Shown: in pieces, positions 7,783 to 16,697 of the stretch
Layout: each line of letters begins with the position of its first letter
Numbering within the stretch: position 1 is the stretch's first letter
Source of the DNA: CBDBND01 sp965262665
GTDB taxonomy: Bacteria > Pseudomonadota > Alphaproteobacteria > Rhodospirillales > Rhodospirillaceae
DNA: 64,000 nt
Reading direction: 5' to 3'
NCBI GenBank assembly: GCA_965262665.1
Contig: CBDHFR010000004.1
Span: 2,294,001-2,358,000 of the forward strand
Notes under the pieces: generated by a model
Told to the model about the DNA's origin: nothing
The model's database searches: none
The model's input: only the letters and a program-made list of their open reading frames with translations
Made by a program: the position numbers and the translations under genes

Positions 7783-9423
7783 ATGTCCGATACGGCGATC
7801 CATTCTCACGACGACCACCATGACCACACCCCGACAGGTATCGGCCGCTGGTTGTATTCGACCAACCATAAAGATATCGGCACCATGTATCTGGTGTTTG
7901 CCGTGGTCTCGGCCCTAATCGGGGGCTTTTTATCCTTCCTGATCCGTCTCGAACTGGGCGAGCCGGGCGTTCAGGTCTTCAATGAACTGAGTGAAGATCC
8001 CAAGCAATTTTATAACGTCGTTGTAACGGCTCATGCACTGTTGATGGTGTTCTTCGTTGTCATGCCGGCGCTGATCGGTGGGTTCGGCAACTGGATGGTG
8101 CCGATGATGATCGGCGCGCCGGACATGGCCTTCCCGCGCATGAACAATATTTCGTTTTGGCTGATGCCGCCGGCACTCGTCCTGCTCATTCTTTCGTCCA
8201 TTATGGGACAAGGTGCTGGAACCGGCTGGACCTTGTATCCGCCGTTGTCAGGCTTAGCCGGCCAACCCGATATGTCCGTCGACTTTGCCATCCTGGCGCT
8301 GCACGTGGCCGGTGCGTCGTCCATTCTCGGTGCAACCAATTTTATCACCACAATACTCAACATGCGCGCGCCCGGCATGACCATGCACAAGGCACCACTG
8401 TTCGTTTGGGCAACGTTGATTACGGCCATTCTGCTGCTCCTCGCTATGCCCGTGTTGGCAGGCGCTTTAACCATGCTGCTGTGTGACCGCAACTTCGGCA
8501 CAGCATTCTTTGACCCGCGCGGCGGCGGCGACCCAGTGTTATGGCAGCATCTATTCTGGTTCTTCGGCCACCCCGAGGTTTACATCATGATCCTGCCGGC
8601 CTTTGGCATCGTCAGCCATGTGGTTTCGACGTTTTCAAGAAAGCCCGTCTTCGGATACCTGGGCATGGCCTACGCCATGGCCTCGATTGGCTTGGTCGGT
8701 TTCGTCGTTTGGGCCCACCATATGTATACGGTCGGTATGGGCGTCAATTACCGCGCTTATTTTGTCGCTGTGACCATGGCCATAGCCGTACCGACTGGGG
8801 TTAAGATTTTCAGCTGGATCGCGACCATGTGGGGTGGCTCAATCAGTTTTAAAACCCCGATGCTTTGGGCCATCGGCTTCATCTTCCTTTTCACGGTGGG
8901 TGGCGTTACCGGTATCGTACTGGCCAATGCCGGCATGGATATCGCCATGCACGACACCTACTACGTCGTTGCTCACTTCCACTACGTGCTATCGTTGGGC
9001 GCAATCTTCGCTATCTTTGCCGGTTTCTACTACTGGTTCGACAAGATGACCGGCCGGTCATACCCGGAATGGGCTGGGCAGATTCATTTCTGGACCACGT
9101 TTGTCGGCGTCAATGTCTTGTTCTTCCCGCAACACTTCCTGGGTTTGGCCGGCATGCCGCGCCGTTACATCGATTACCCCGACATTTTCAGGGAATGGAA
9201 TGTGGTTTCGACCTGGGGTGCATACGCGACAATGGTCAGCACAGTGTTTTTCTTGGTCGTAACTCTTTACGTTATGTTTGCCGGACGTAAATCAGTCGCC
9301 AATCCCTGGGGCGATGGCGCGACGACTCTCGAATGGACTGTCGCTTCGCCCGCTCCGTTCCATACCTTTGAGGAGCAACCTGACTTCACCGGCAGTGGCC
9401 CAGCCACACAGCCGGCTGAATAA
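7783..9423 (+). CDS. ctaD: Cytochrome c oxidase subunit I (aa3 type)
   Basis: Catalytic subunit reducing O2 at the haem a3-CuB centre and pumping protons. All cofactor residues are present: H84 (helix II, haem a), G-H263-P-E-V-Y267 (CuB ligand and its cross-linked Tyr), H312-H313 (CuB) and H398-F-H400 (haem a3 and haem a). It has 546 residues and twelve helices. The ATG at 7783 follows an AGGAG site overlapping the end of ctaC; the longer upstream reading is rejected because it has no family support. The N-terminus is rich in His (HSHDDHHDH), an unconserved feature. This is the genuine oxidase, in contrast to the paralogue at 4454-5947. Confidence 0.98.
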   Translation: MSDTAIHSHDDHHDHTPTGIGRWLYSTNHKDIGTMYLVFAVVSALIGGFLSFLIRLELGEPGVQVFNELSEDPKQFYNVVVTAHALLMVFFVVMPALIGGFGNWMVPMMIGAPDMAFPRMNNISFWLMPPALVLLILSSIMGQGAGTGWTLYPPLSGLAGQPDMSVDFAILALHVAGASSILGATNFITTILNMRAPGMTMHKAPLFVWATLITAILLLLAMPVLAGALTMLLCDRNFGTAFFDPRGGGDPVLWQHLFWFFGHPEVYIMILPAFGIVSHVVSTFSRKPVFGYLGMAYAMASIGLVGFVVWAHHMYTVGMGVNYRAYFVAVTMAIAVPTGVKIFSWIATMWGGSISFKTPMLWAIGFIFLFTVGGVTGIVLANAGMDIAMHDTYYVVAHFHYVLSLGAIFAIFAGFYYWFDKMTGRSYPEWAGQIHFWTTFVGVNVLFFPQHFLGLAGMPRRYIDYPDIFREWNVVSTWGAYATMVSTVFFLVVTLYVMFAGRKSVANPWGDGATTLEWTVASPAPFHTFEEQPDFTGSGPATQPAE

Positions 9424-9439
9424 AGCAAAGCGAGGCATC

Positions 9440-10069
9440 GTGAATACGGGGACTGATCTCGCGCGGCGCAATCGCCGTACTGCCATGACGGCGTTTGCCG
9501 TTGTCGGCGGTATGGTCGGGCTCGCGTTTGCTTTTGTTCCCTTGTACACGCTGATTTGCCAGATTACCGGACTTGGTGGAACACCGCAGGTTGCCGAACA
9601 GGCAAACAGTGTCATTTCATCGGAAGAAATCACGGTCCGTTTTGACGCCAATGTGGATCGCAGTCTGCCATGGACGTTCAAGCCGGTTGAAACAGCGGTG
9701 ACCCTCAAGCTGGGGGACACTCGTGAGGTGTCTTATCGGGCAACCAATCAAACCAACGAGCCGGTCATTGGTATTTCAACCTTCAACGTGACCCCATTCA
9801 AGGCAGCGCAATATTTCACCAAAATCGAATGTTTCTGTTTTATCGAACAGACCTTAGAGCCAGGGCAATCAGTAGATATGCCGGTGATATTCTATGTTGA
9901 CCCCGCTCTGCTCGAAGACGAATTGGCTCGAGACATAAAAACCATCACGTTGTCCTATACCTTTTACCGGTCATTGGATGATGTGCCAGATGACGATCCA
10001 GAGATTGTTTCAGAGCGTGAGAAAACATTAGAACCATTGACGTCTGCCGCCCTTATGGGTGGCTCTTGA
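9440..10069 (+). CDS. ctaG: Cytochrome c oxidase assembly protein CtaG/Cox11
   Basis: Membrane-anchored copper chaperone that delivers copper to the CuB site of subunit I. The GTG at 9440 (CGAGG upstream) gives 209 residues: a short basic N-terminus, one transmembrane helix (about residues 14-36), and a periplasmic immunoglobulin-like domain. The copper-binding C-F-C-F motif is present in IECFCFIEQTLEPGQ. It lies 16 bases after ctaD. ctaB, usually located between these two genes, is at 3559-4425 instead. Confidence 0.95.
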   Translation: MNTGTDLARRNRRTAMTAFAVVGGMVGLAFAFVPLYTLICQITGLGGTPQVAEQANSVISSEEITVRFDANVDRSLPWTFKPVETAVTLKLGDTREVSYRATNQTNEPVIGISTFNVTPFKAAQYFTKIECFCFIEQTLEPGQSVDMPVIFYVDPALLEDELARDIKTITLSYTFYRSLDDVPDDDPEIVSEREKTLEPLTSAALMGGS

Positions 10070-10100
10070 TGACCCAGCGTAACGTACGAGGGCTCATATT

Positions 10101-10922
10101 ATGAGCGCACAGGCCAATCATCCTTATCACATGGTTAACCCCAGCCCCTGGCCTGCCATGGGCGCGCTGGCTGCATTGACGCTTACCGTTGGCGCCGTGT
10201 TTTATCTTCATGAAGAGCCGCTGCTTGGCATAGATGGAATTTACAAAATCGTTCCGGGATTTGTCCTGGTCATCCTGACGATGATCCTGTGGTGGCGTGA
10301 CGTGATTAAGGAATCAGTCGTCGAACGGGTTCACAGCGAAGAAACCAGCCACGGTTTACGCTTGGGTATGGTTTTGTTTATCGCTTCAGAAGTGATGTTT
10401 TTTGCCGCCTTTTTCTGGGCGTTTTTCCATCATTCGCTTGGCTTCTCGACAGCCACATTGCAATGGCCGCCGGAGGGCATCGAAGTCCTTGAGGTCTGGC
10501 ACCTGCCATTTTACAACACCATTATTCTGTTAACGTCCGGCATCACGGTGACGCGCGCCCACCTTTACATTGAAGCCGGGATGAACGCCAAAGCGGCGAA
10601 ATGGACTGGGATTACGGCCGCGCTCGGCGCATTTTTTCTCGGCCTGCAGGCGTACGAATACGTACATGCGTCCTATACGTTGCAAGACGGTGTCTATCCC
10701 TCAACGTTCTATCTGGCGACCGGCTTTCACGGTTTGCACGTCTTTATCGGAACAACGTTTCTCTTCGTGTGCACCTTTCGCGCCGCTAAAAACCACTATC
10801 GGCCGGAAAAACACATTGGGTTCCAGGCGGCCGCTTGGTACTGGCATTTCGTTGATGTGGTCTGGCTGTTCCTGTTCGTCTGGGTGTACTGGCTACTCGG
10901 CATGCCCGTACGCGCGTTCTAA
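10101..10922 (+). CDS. ctaE: Cytochrome c oxidase subunit III
   Basis: 273-residue integral membrane subunit with seven transmembrane helices, which stabilises the oxidase core. Family stretches visible include NPSPWPAMGALAAL, LFIASEVMFFAAFFWAFFHHS with the conserved Glu, FHGLHVFIGT and WYWHFVDVVWLFLFVWVYW. It follows ctaG by 31 bases in the same operon. No lesion is seen. Confidence 0.97.
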   Translation: MSAQANHPYHMVNPSPWPAMGALAALTLTVGAVFYLHEEPLLGIDGIYKIVPGFVLVILTMILWWRDVIKESVVERVHSEETSHGLRLGMVLFIASEVMFFAAFFWAFFHHSLGFSTATLQWPPEGIEVLEVWHLPFYNTIILLTSGITVTRAHLYIEAGMNAKAAKWTGITAALGAFFLGLQAYEYVHASYTLQDGVYPSTFYLATGFHGLHVFIGTTFLFVCTFRAAKNHYRPEKHIGFQAAAWYWHFVDVVWLFLFVWVYWLLGMPVRAF

Positions 10923-10935
10923 GTCGTAAAGGCGT

Positions 10936-11328
10936 GTGAACGACGAAGCTCCGGACCACCACCAGGTAGCACCCCTCATTCAGGTTGCTTTGGCTGCGCG
11001 GTATCCTCGCTGTGGCAGAGGCCCTTTGTTCAACGGATTTCTGACGGTGGCAGACTCCTGTTCGGTCTGCCACTTGGGTTTTGTCGGCCATGATACCGGC
11101 GATGGACCGGCCTTTTTCATCATGCTGCCGCTTTGCATCATTGTCGCCGTGCTCGCCCTATATGTGGATATGACTTTTGCCCCGCCCCTTTGGCTGCATG
11201 GATTGATTTGGCCTCCACTAATCATTGGCTTCGTCGGCTTGACCCTAAGACCGGTGAAGGCATTGATGATTGCCTTGCAATACCGTCACCGTGATGTGGA
11301 AAACATCGATTCTTCGAACCAGCAGTAG
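10936..11328 (+). CDS. DUF983 family protein with an altered zinc-ribbon motif
   Basis: 130 residues starting at GTG 10936, 13 bases after ctaE. DUF983 proteins are usually encoded downstream of ctaE. The family begins with a zinc-ribbon-like C-P-x-C-G, followed later by C-x2-C, then two transmembrane helices. Here the first pair reads Y-P-R-C-G, so the first Cys is a Tyr, while the second pair (C-S-V-C) is kept. The two helices span about residues 56-74 and 82-101. It is the last gene of the oxidase operon; the transcript would now run into an IS630 element. Confidence 0.85.
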   Translation: MNDEAPDHHQVAPLIQVALAARYPRCGRGPLFNGFLTVADSCSVCHLGFVGHDTGDGPAFFIMLPLCIIVAVLALYVDMTFAPPLWLHGLIWPPLIIGFVGLTLRPVKALMIALQYRHRDVENIDSSNQQ

Positions 11329-11380
11329 TTTCTGCAAAACAATTATCAGTTCGAAAAAAGGACGGGCGCCGCCAAGTCTA

Positions 11381-12439
11381 TAGCATTTCCGATTTATTCT
11401 GACGCATAGCCGTCAGCAACCAAGAAGTTCCTGCAGTGCTCGTGATTGAAGAGGCCGCAGACGTTACCGGCGGCTTTCCACAGATCATCGATGGTGCGGG
11501 GTTTTAAGCGCTTCATGTGAGCTTTGAACTTTGAAAATGCGAGCTCGATCGGGTTGAAGTCCGGCGCATAGGGCGGCAGGAACAAAAGCCATGCGCCCCG
11601 CTTTTCAACCGCCCGCCTGGCACCGTCGCGTTTGTCGGCCGGCAGATTGCCGGGGACAACAACAGCGCCTTTTTGAAGGGTCGGGGCGCGTTGCGTTTTG
11701 ATGTACTGCTCGAATGCATCACCGTCCATGGCGCCCTCGATCAAATCAGGGCACCCAGGGCGCGGTCAGGCCGTCACCGCGCAATCCGGCAATGAAGGTC
11801 ATGGTTTTCCAATGACCATGGGGAATGGCGGCAACCATCCGCTGGCCGCTGGGACAGCGCCCCCGCAGGCGCGCCATTTTGGTATTGATACTTGTTTCGT
11901 CAAGGAACACGATCCTGCCGACCCGCTCGGGATGGGCCGGGAGCCGGGCCTGACGTTGGCGCCAAACCACGCGTGCTGCCTGCCCATCCGCGCGTTCCTG
12001 TTCACTGGCGTGGGCGGTTTTTTTAAAGCTGATCTTGCGCGCGCGGAACCAGTCATTAATCGTCGAAGTCGGCGCAATCACTTGGTGAACTTCGTCCAAA
12101 CGCTCAGACAGCTCTTGCAGTGTCGGGTCTGGCGTCTCCTTAATCCAGCGCAGGATATCCTCGCCGTCAAGGATCAAGACGGCGCTGGCGCGACGGCCGT
12201 GGTTTGACCGCGACAGTCCCCTCGTCTTCATATCGCCTGACATACCGCACCGCCGAGCTTGCGCTCACCTCAAAAAGGGCCGCCGCCTGACGGCGCGACA
12301 TGCCCGACGCCACTTTCCTCGCCAAACGAATACGCAGGTCTTCCGATACAGCCACGATGCCCCCGCCAAAGCGGCTATCGAATCAGTCCGCCAAGACCAT
12401 GACAACAAAATATTGATTCATTCAACCTCGGAAACGCTC
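11381..12439 (-). mobile_element. IS630-family element, copy 1 (about 1.06 kb)
   Basis: Flanked by TA on both sides (11379-11380 and 12440-12441), as expected for this family. The ends are related inverted repeats: left TAGCATTTCCGA, right (reverse complement) GAGCGTTTCCGA. It carries a leftward transposase broken into three frames. A second, truncated copy with near-identical sequence lies at 33579-34056. Confidence 0.85.
11394..12355 (-). pseudogene. IS630 transposase, frameshifted and with an altered catalytic Asp
   Basis: Three consecutive frames reconstruct one transposase. 12167-12355 holds the helix-turn-helix (MSRRQAAALFEVSASSAVRYV). 11746-12243 holds the linker and first catalytic Asp (FLDETSIN). 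11394-11744 holds the C-terminal part with the catalytic Glu (PPYAPDFNPIE). The second catalytic Asp, expected before N-L-P, reads Gly (VVVPGNLPADK). The first frame change recurs at the same place in the copy at 33.6-34.0 kb, so it could be programmed or inherited; the second is a private lesion. The element is unlikely to be autonomously active. Confidence 0.8.
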
Positions 12440-12525
12440 TAAATGGCCGGCGCCCGCAAGGCGTCTCTATAACAGAGGAGGGTACCGTTTATCGGACTTG
12501 TACCAGGGCAATCGGGTGAATGGTT

Positions 12526-13738
12526 TCACCGTGAGATAAGGCTTGCGAGGAAGTCGTCGTCCCAGGCGGCGATGCGTCGTTTTCCACGCAGACTGTCCTT
12601 GCCCGGGGCTTGGCGCAAGAGGTTGCTCGCCATGTGTTTGACGACCGCGAAGTTGGCCGGGGCAGTGTTCTTTCGGACCCGGCACTCGTCGTCGCGGAAG
12701 ACCATGTCCATGACCCAGTGCAGGTCCATGACCCAGTGCAGGTCCATGACCCAGTGCAGGTCCATGACCCAGTGCAGCCCGTTCTCGCTGCTCCAATGGC
12801 CCCGGATGGCGGCGCTCAGAGTATCGGCCTTGGCGGCGGTGGAGGCGGATGTAGAAGCGGGTCTCGCGCTCGACCTTGGCGCCGGGGTGGATGCCGATCT
12901 CGCGTACGGTTTCGACCATAACAATGCTCCCGGGCCCGGGCCAGTGGTGGCGTTCCTTCAGCCAAGCGATTTCGTTCGCCGCCGTGGTGGTCCGGGTTTC
13001 GATGCGGCCGTGGCTCTTCTCCACTGTCTGGTGGTGGCTGACAACCGTATCGGCAAAGCCGCATGCTATCTGTTCGATGAAGAAAAGCTTGGTATCGTCG
13101 TGCAGGCTGCCCTGGTTGCCCTTGAGGGCAAGGATATAGTCGGCGTCCTTGTCGATGATCTTCGCGGCGATGTTGCGCTGACAGCCCATGGCGTCGATGG
13201 TCACCGTCGCGCCGTTGATGGTCAACAGATCCAACAGCTTCGGGAGAGCGACGATCTCGTTGGATTTATCAGCCACCTTGGCTTGGCCAAGCACCAGGTT
13301 CTGACGTGTGCTCCACGCCGAGATCATGTGGATGCGCTTTGGCGCCGCCTTCCTGATAGGAGCGCCGCAGCGTCTTGCCGTCGATGGCGACGATGTCCGC
13401 GCCGCGCCCGGTGAGCGATGCCGCCCAGGCGATGAAGCAGTGCTGAAACTGTTCGGCATCAAGGGCTGCGAAGATGTCACCGAGTTGATCGTGTGAGGGC
13501 GTACCATCCGTGAACGGCCGGAAACGGCGCAGAAACGTCAGTTTCCTCTCGCGTACTTGGCGATCTCGACCCAGCTCTCACAGCCGGCGGGCACGCCGAG
13601 AAGGCATAGCAGCAACACTTCGTCGAGGGGATAGAGGACCGTGGCGCGTTGCCGCGGGTCGTCGAGATCGGTGAAATGCTCCAGGAAATCAACAATCTGA
13701 TTAAAGGCCTCGTTCGCCGTTCCAAACCGTCGCATCAT
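12526..13738 (-). pseudogene. ISAs1 transposase, multiply frameshifted
   Basis: The N-terminal ISAs1-associated domain is readable at 13538-13738 (FLEHFTDLDDPRQRATVLYPLDEVLLLCLL). The next segment (DGTPSHDQLGDIF, IVAIDGKTLRRSY) is in another frame. The catalytic core (NLVLGQAKVADKSNEI, VTIDAMGCQ, GRIETR) is in a third, ending about 13507-12870. The C-terminus (SENGLHWVMD to WDDDFLASLISR) is in a fourth. At least three frame changes separate them. An 18-bp tandem repeat expands the LHWVMD hexapeptide to four copies. Confidence 0.85.
12706..12777. repeat. Four tandem copies of an 18-bp unit inside the ISAs1 transposase
   Basis: Unit GTCCATGACCCAGTGCAG occurs at 12706, 12724, 12742 and 12760 without mismatch. 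In the transposase frame it repeats LHWVMD four times; the second ISAs1 copy and the family have one. The expansion keeps frame. Confidence 0.95.
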
Positions 13739-13779
13739 TTCTGGGATCCTTCTTGCGAATCAAAAGGATCAATAGCGAT

Positions 13780-15006
13780 TCAGACTTCTACACTCTTGTC
13801 ATCCTCAAGTTCACCCGATTGCCCTGGGACTTGTACGCCGTCTTCCGGCGTAGAACTGATCTGGTGAATTGAGAGGTCGGCACCGTTGAACTCTTCTTCT
13901 TCGGTGAGCCGGATGCCAATGGTTTTTTTGAGCAATCCGTAGACGAAAAACCCACCGGCCACTGCAACGACAACACCAAACAACGATCCAACCAATTGTG
14001 AAACGAACGGCACGCCGCCCATGCCACCGAGGGCTTCCAGGCCAAACACCCCGCAAAGGATCCCGCCAAACAATCCGCACATGCCGTGCAGCGGCCAGAC
14101 CCCCAGCACATCATCAATTTTCCATTTGTTTTGGCACTGGTTGAAACCCCACACGAATACGGCGCCGGCCAGACCACCGGTAATCGCAGCGCCAATCGGA
14201 TGCATAACATTGGATCCAGCGCATACGGCAACAAGGCCAGCCAAGGCACCGTTATGGACAAACCCAGGGTCGTTCTTACTGACGAAAAGCGCGGCCAGAA
14301 TGCCGCCGGCCATAGCCATAAGGGAGTTCACTGCAACCAAACCGCTTACGCCTTCAGTGCTTTGCGCACTCATCACATTGAAACCGAACCAGCCCACGGA
14401 CAACGCCCAGGCGCCTAAGGCAAGCCACGGTATGGATGATGGCGGCATGGCTTGCAAACGGCCGTCCTCCCGATAGCGGCCACTGCGGGCGCCAAGCATG
14501 ATTACGGCAGCAAAGGCGATCCAGCCGCCCATGGCATGGACGACGATTGATCCAGCGAAGTCGTTAAACGGCGCGCCGAAATTGGAATCCATGAAGTCCT
14601 GGAAACCAAAATTGCCGTTCCACACCATACCCTCGAAAAACGGATAAACGAGAGCCACCAAAATGACCGTCGCTACCAGTTGAGGATAGAACCGTGCCCG
14701 CTCTGCAATGCCGCCTGAGATAATCGCCGGAATTGCAGCGGCAAAGGTCAAAAGGAAAAAGAACTTAACGAGGTCGTATCCTTGCGGGGCGTACCCATCG
14801 CCCACGTCTCCGCTCAAGATCGGCGCGCCGACCAGAAAGCCCATCCCATAGGCCACCGTGTATCCGATGAAAAAATACGCCATGGTCGAACCGGCAAAGT
14901 CGACCATGATTTTGACCAGCGCATTGACCTGGTTCTTCTTGCGGACGGTGCCGACCTCAAGAAAAGCGAATCCGGCATGCATTGCCAGCACCATAATCGC
15001 CCCCAT
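13780..15006 (-). CDS. amt: Ammonium transporter (Amt family), C-terminus rewritten by ISAs1
   Basis: Ammonium/ammonia channel of the inner membrane with about eleven helices; 408 residues from the ATG at 15006. Family stretches include AGFAFLEVGTVRKKNQVNALVKI, DFAGSIVVHAMGGW (with the conserved Asp and pore His) and GALAGLVAVCAGSNVMHPIGA, plus a second pore His in WPLHGMCGLFGGI. The expected N-terminus (MAGNDVFF) starts at ATG 15035 with a good upstream site, but a run of six T at 15014-15019 puts it out of frame; seven T would restore it. The C-terminus now reads VQV followed by IS-encoded residues to 13780. Before the ISAs1 insertion it would have ended VQVR and stop. Expression in nitrogen limitation is expected of the family but not shown here. 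Confidence 0.85.
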   Translation of the reverse strand: MGAIMVLAMHAGFAFLEVGTVRKKNQVNALVKIMVDFAGSTMAYFFIGYTVAYGMGFLVGAPILSGDVGDGYAPQGYDLVKFFFLLTFAAAIPAIISGGIAERARFYPQLVATVILVALVYPFFEGMVWNGNFGFQDFMDSNFGAPFNDFAGSIVVHAMGGWIAFAAVIMLGARSGRYREDGRLQAMPPSSIPWLALGAWALSVGWFGFNVMSAQSTEGVSGLVAVNSLMAMAGGILAALFVSKNDPGFVHNGALAGLVAVCAGSNVMHPIGAAITGGLAGAVFVWGFNQCQNKWKIDDVLGVWPLHGMCGLFGGILCGVFGLEALGGMGGVPFVSQLVGSLFGVVVAVAGGFFVYGLLKKTIGIRLTEEEEFNGADLSIHQISSTPEDGVQVPGQSGELEDDKSVEV

Positions 15007-15307
15007 CAGGACGAAAAAACATCGTTTCCAGCCATCTTCGATATCCCTCTTTTGCTCCCAGACGTTTGCGGGGTGCCCTTCAAAAACCGTGCCGCTTTTC
15101 GGACTTAAAAATTCTCATTTCAAATCAATTAGTTAAGGAGGCTTTAGACAGGCCGGACAACAGAGATGACCAATTTTTAACCAAATGGCGCGGGCGTTCC
15201 TTGAAAGAACGATCAAAATTTAGGCAATTGTTCGGCAACCTGGTGCTGGATGGCTAATACTTTCCGCCACGGTCAGGACCGGCTAGGCTTTTTAAAAGCA
15301 CCGGACC

Positions 15308-15736
15308 ATGGGGGCGCCGTTGGGTCATTTAACGCATATCAATCCGCTGACCTTGTCGGACAGCCTCGCCGTTGGCTATTCGCAAGTCATTGTCGCCAAG
15401 CCGGGCAAGTTAGTCATACTTGCTGGTCAAGTGGGCTGGGACACAAAGAATGTATTGGCCGGTGACGGGTCTTTCGGAGCGCAAGTGCGCAAAGCCATGG
15501 ACAATGTCTCGATTGCCCTAAGTGAGGCGGGCGCGTCAGGAAAAGACGTTGTCCACATGAAGTACTTCATTATCGGCCTGACTGATGAGCGGGTCGGCGA
15601 GTTGTCAGCGGCCCTTCGTGAGGCTGCCCTGTTTGATTATGAACGGCCACCGACAGGTACGCTCCTCGGTGTCGAGAGATTAGCCAGGGAAGAGCTTCTT
15701 GTGGAAATCGAAGCAATTGCCGTCATTTCTGAATAA
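15308..15736 (+). CDS. RidA-family protein
   Basis: 142-residue RidA/YjgF-fold protein. RidA members hydrolyse reactive enamine/imine intermediates from PLP enzymes, and several subfamilies have other or unknown roles. The family core is visible in LSDSLAVGYSQVIVAKPGKLVILAGQVGWD, then QVRKAMDNVSIALSEAGASGKDVVHMKYFI. The canonical Arg that binds the carboxylate (R105 in archetypal RidA, in the context xRxxV) is not obvious near PPTGTLLGVERLA, so the activity may differ. It starts the short series RidA-rhodanese-UspA on the plus strand, 18 bases before rhodanese. Confidence 0.85.
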   Translation: MGAPLGHLTHINPLTLSDSLAVGYSQVIVAKPGKLVILAGQVGWDTKNVLAGDGSFGAQVRKAMDNVSIALSEAGASGKDVVHMKYFIIGLTDERVGELSAALREAALFDYERPPTGTLLGVERLAREELLVEIEAIAVISE

Positions 15737-15754
15737 CCAACTGATGAGTTCTAA

Positions 15755-16093
15755 ATGACAGACCTGCTACCAGATCAGATCTATTACGTTTCCCCGGACC
15801 AGATTAAGACTTGGTTGGATGAAGGGAGCGCCGTCATCGTTGATGTTCGGGAACAGAACGAATGGGATGATGCCCATATTCCCGGCGCTACTCTCCTCCC
15901 TCTGTCTACATTCGATGCCGGTGCCGTGCCCGATCCTGGAGACAAGCATTTGGTGTTTCAGTGCCGGTCCGGCCGCCGCTGCGGTCTCGCCTCGGAGAAG
16001 ATGGTGGACGCCGGCTACACAGGAATCATCAAGCGCATGGAGGGCGGATTCCTCGCTTGGGATGCCGCTGGTTACGACAAGGAAGTCGGCTGA
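15755..16093 (+). CDS. Rhodanese-domain protein
   Basis: Single-domain rhodanese of 112 residues, a cytoplasmic sulfurtransferase or persulfide carrier. The active-site loop C-R-S-G-R-R is present (FQCRSGRRCGLAS), preceded by the conserved VIVDVREQNEWDDAHIPGA signature. The basic loop (Arg at positions 2, 5 and 6 of the loop) is typical of thiosulfate- or persulfide-using members. It lies upstream of a SoeABC-like molybdoenzyme operon, which suggests a sulfur-oxidation context, though the gene is common on its own. Confidence 0.93.
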   Translation: MTDLLPDQIYYVSPDQIKTWLDEGSAVIVDVREQNEWDDAHIPGATLLPLSTFDAGAVPDPGDKHLVFQCRSGRRCGLASEKMVDAGYTGIIKRMEGGFLAWDAAGYDKEVG

Positions 16094-16108
16094 GCGCCGA
16101 GACACAGA

Positions 16109-16618
16109 ATGATTGTCGTCCCTTCACAAGATAGTGTCGTCGGCCACGAGAGTGGTCGCATCTTTCTCGTCGTCGTCGACGATTCTGAGGAGTTGGCCTC
16201 AGCCATCCGTTACACCTGCAATCGGGCACGGCATACAGGCGGGAAACTGGCGCTCCTCTATGTCATCGACATGGAATCCGATCGAGAATTTCAGCATTGG
16301 CAATTCGTCGGCGATTTGCTGGAACAAGAAGCTCAAGAAGCAGCACAAAACGTTTTGAACCGCCATGCCCAACAAGTTCGCAAAGACTCGGGCTCGGAAC
16401 CGATCCAATACATTCGTAGCGGTAATACTCGGGATGAATTGTTTGCACTCTTAGAAGAGCATCCTGAAATTTCCATCTTAGTTCTGGGATCTGCGCCGGG
16501 CGAGAAACCCGGCCCACTGGTAGAAGCGGTCACCGGCAAGCACGCGGGTCAACTCGGCATTCCGGTCACTGTCGTTCCTGGAGAACTGATAGAAGCCGAG
16601 ATCGACCGATTGACCTGA
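16109..16618 (+). CDS. Universal stress protein (UspA family)
   Basis: 169 residues with one Usp domain: first strand RIFLVVVDDSEELASAIRYTCNRA, central LALLYVIDME, and the end ILVLGSAPGEKPGPLVEAVTGKHAGQLGIPVTVVPG. The ATP-binding loop is only loosely conserved (GSAPGEKPGPL), so nucleotide binding is uncertain. It starts 15 bases after the rhodanese gene and is probably co-transcribed with it. No specific role can be assigned. Confidence 0.9.
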   Translation: MIVVPSQDSVVGHESGRIFLVVVDDSEELASAIRYTCNRARHTGGKLALLYVIDMESDREFQHWQFVGDLLEQEAQEAAQNVLNRHAQQVRKDSGSEPIQYIRSGNTRDELFALLEEHPEISILVLGSAPGEKPGPLVEAVTGKHAGQLGIPVTVVPGELIEAEIDRLT

Positions 16619-16697
16619 GCCTGACAAGAGCTACATTCTAAATTGCAAACTTAAGGTAGGCTGTTGTTATCTTCGGACGCGGCGAGAGAGAACATTT

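Larger units (their letters stand above)
11354..12457 (-). terminator. Rho-independent terminator of amt, split by an IS630 insertion in its loop
   Basis: Left half 11361-11373 (GACGGGCGCCGCC) and right half 12445-12457 (GGCCGGCGCCCGC) are complementary over about eleven pairs with one bulged base. Read leftward the stem is followed by six T (A run at 11354-11359). Joining the two flanks across the IS630 element regenerates a hairpin with a ten-base loop containing the TA target. The hairpin lies just beyond the original amt stop, so it was the amt terminator. It is now interrupted by about 1.06 kb. Confidence 0.75.
12504..13826 (-). mobile_element. ISAs1-family element, copy 1, with 10-bp target duplication
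   Basis: Bounded by perfect 17-bp inverted repeats CAGGGCAATCGGGTGAA at 12504-12520 and its complement at 13810-13826. The directly flanking 10-bp sequence GGACTTGTAC occurs at 12494-12503 and again at 13827-13836, a perfect target duplication. The insertion lies in the last codons of amt. The transposase inside is heavily degraded, so the insertion is old or was already defective when moved in trans. Confidence 0.93.

Noticed and set aside
12572..13414. 280-codon plus-strand frame across ISAs1 copy 1
   Set aside because: Antisense of a degraded transposase; the minus-strand reading matches the ISAs1 family in several frames.
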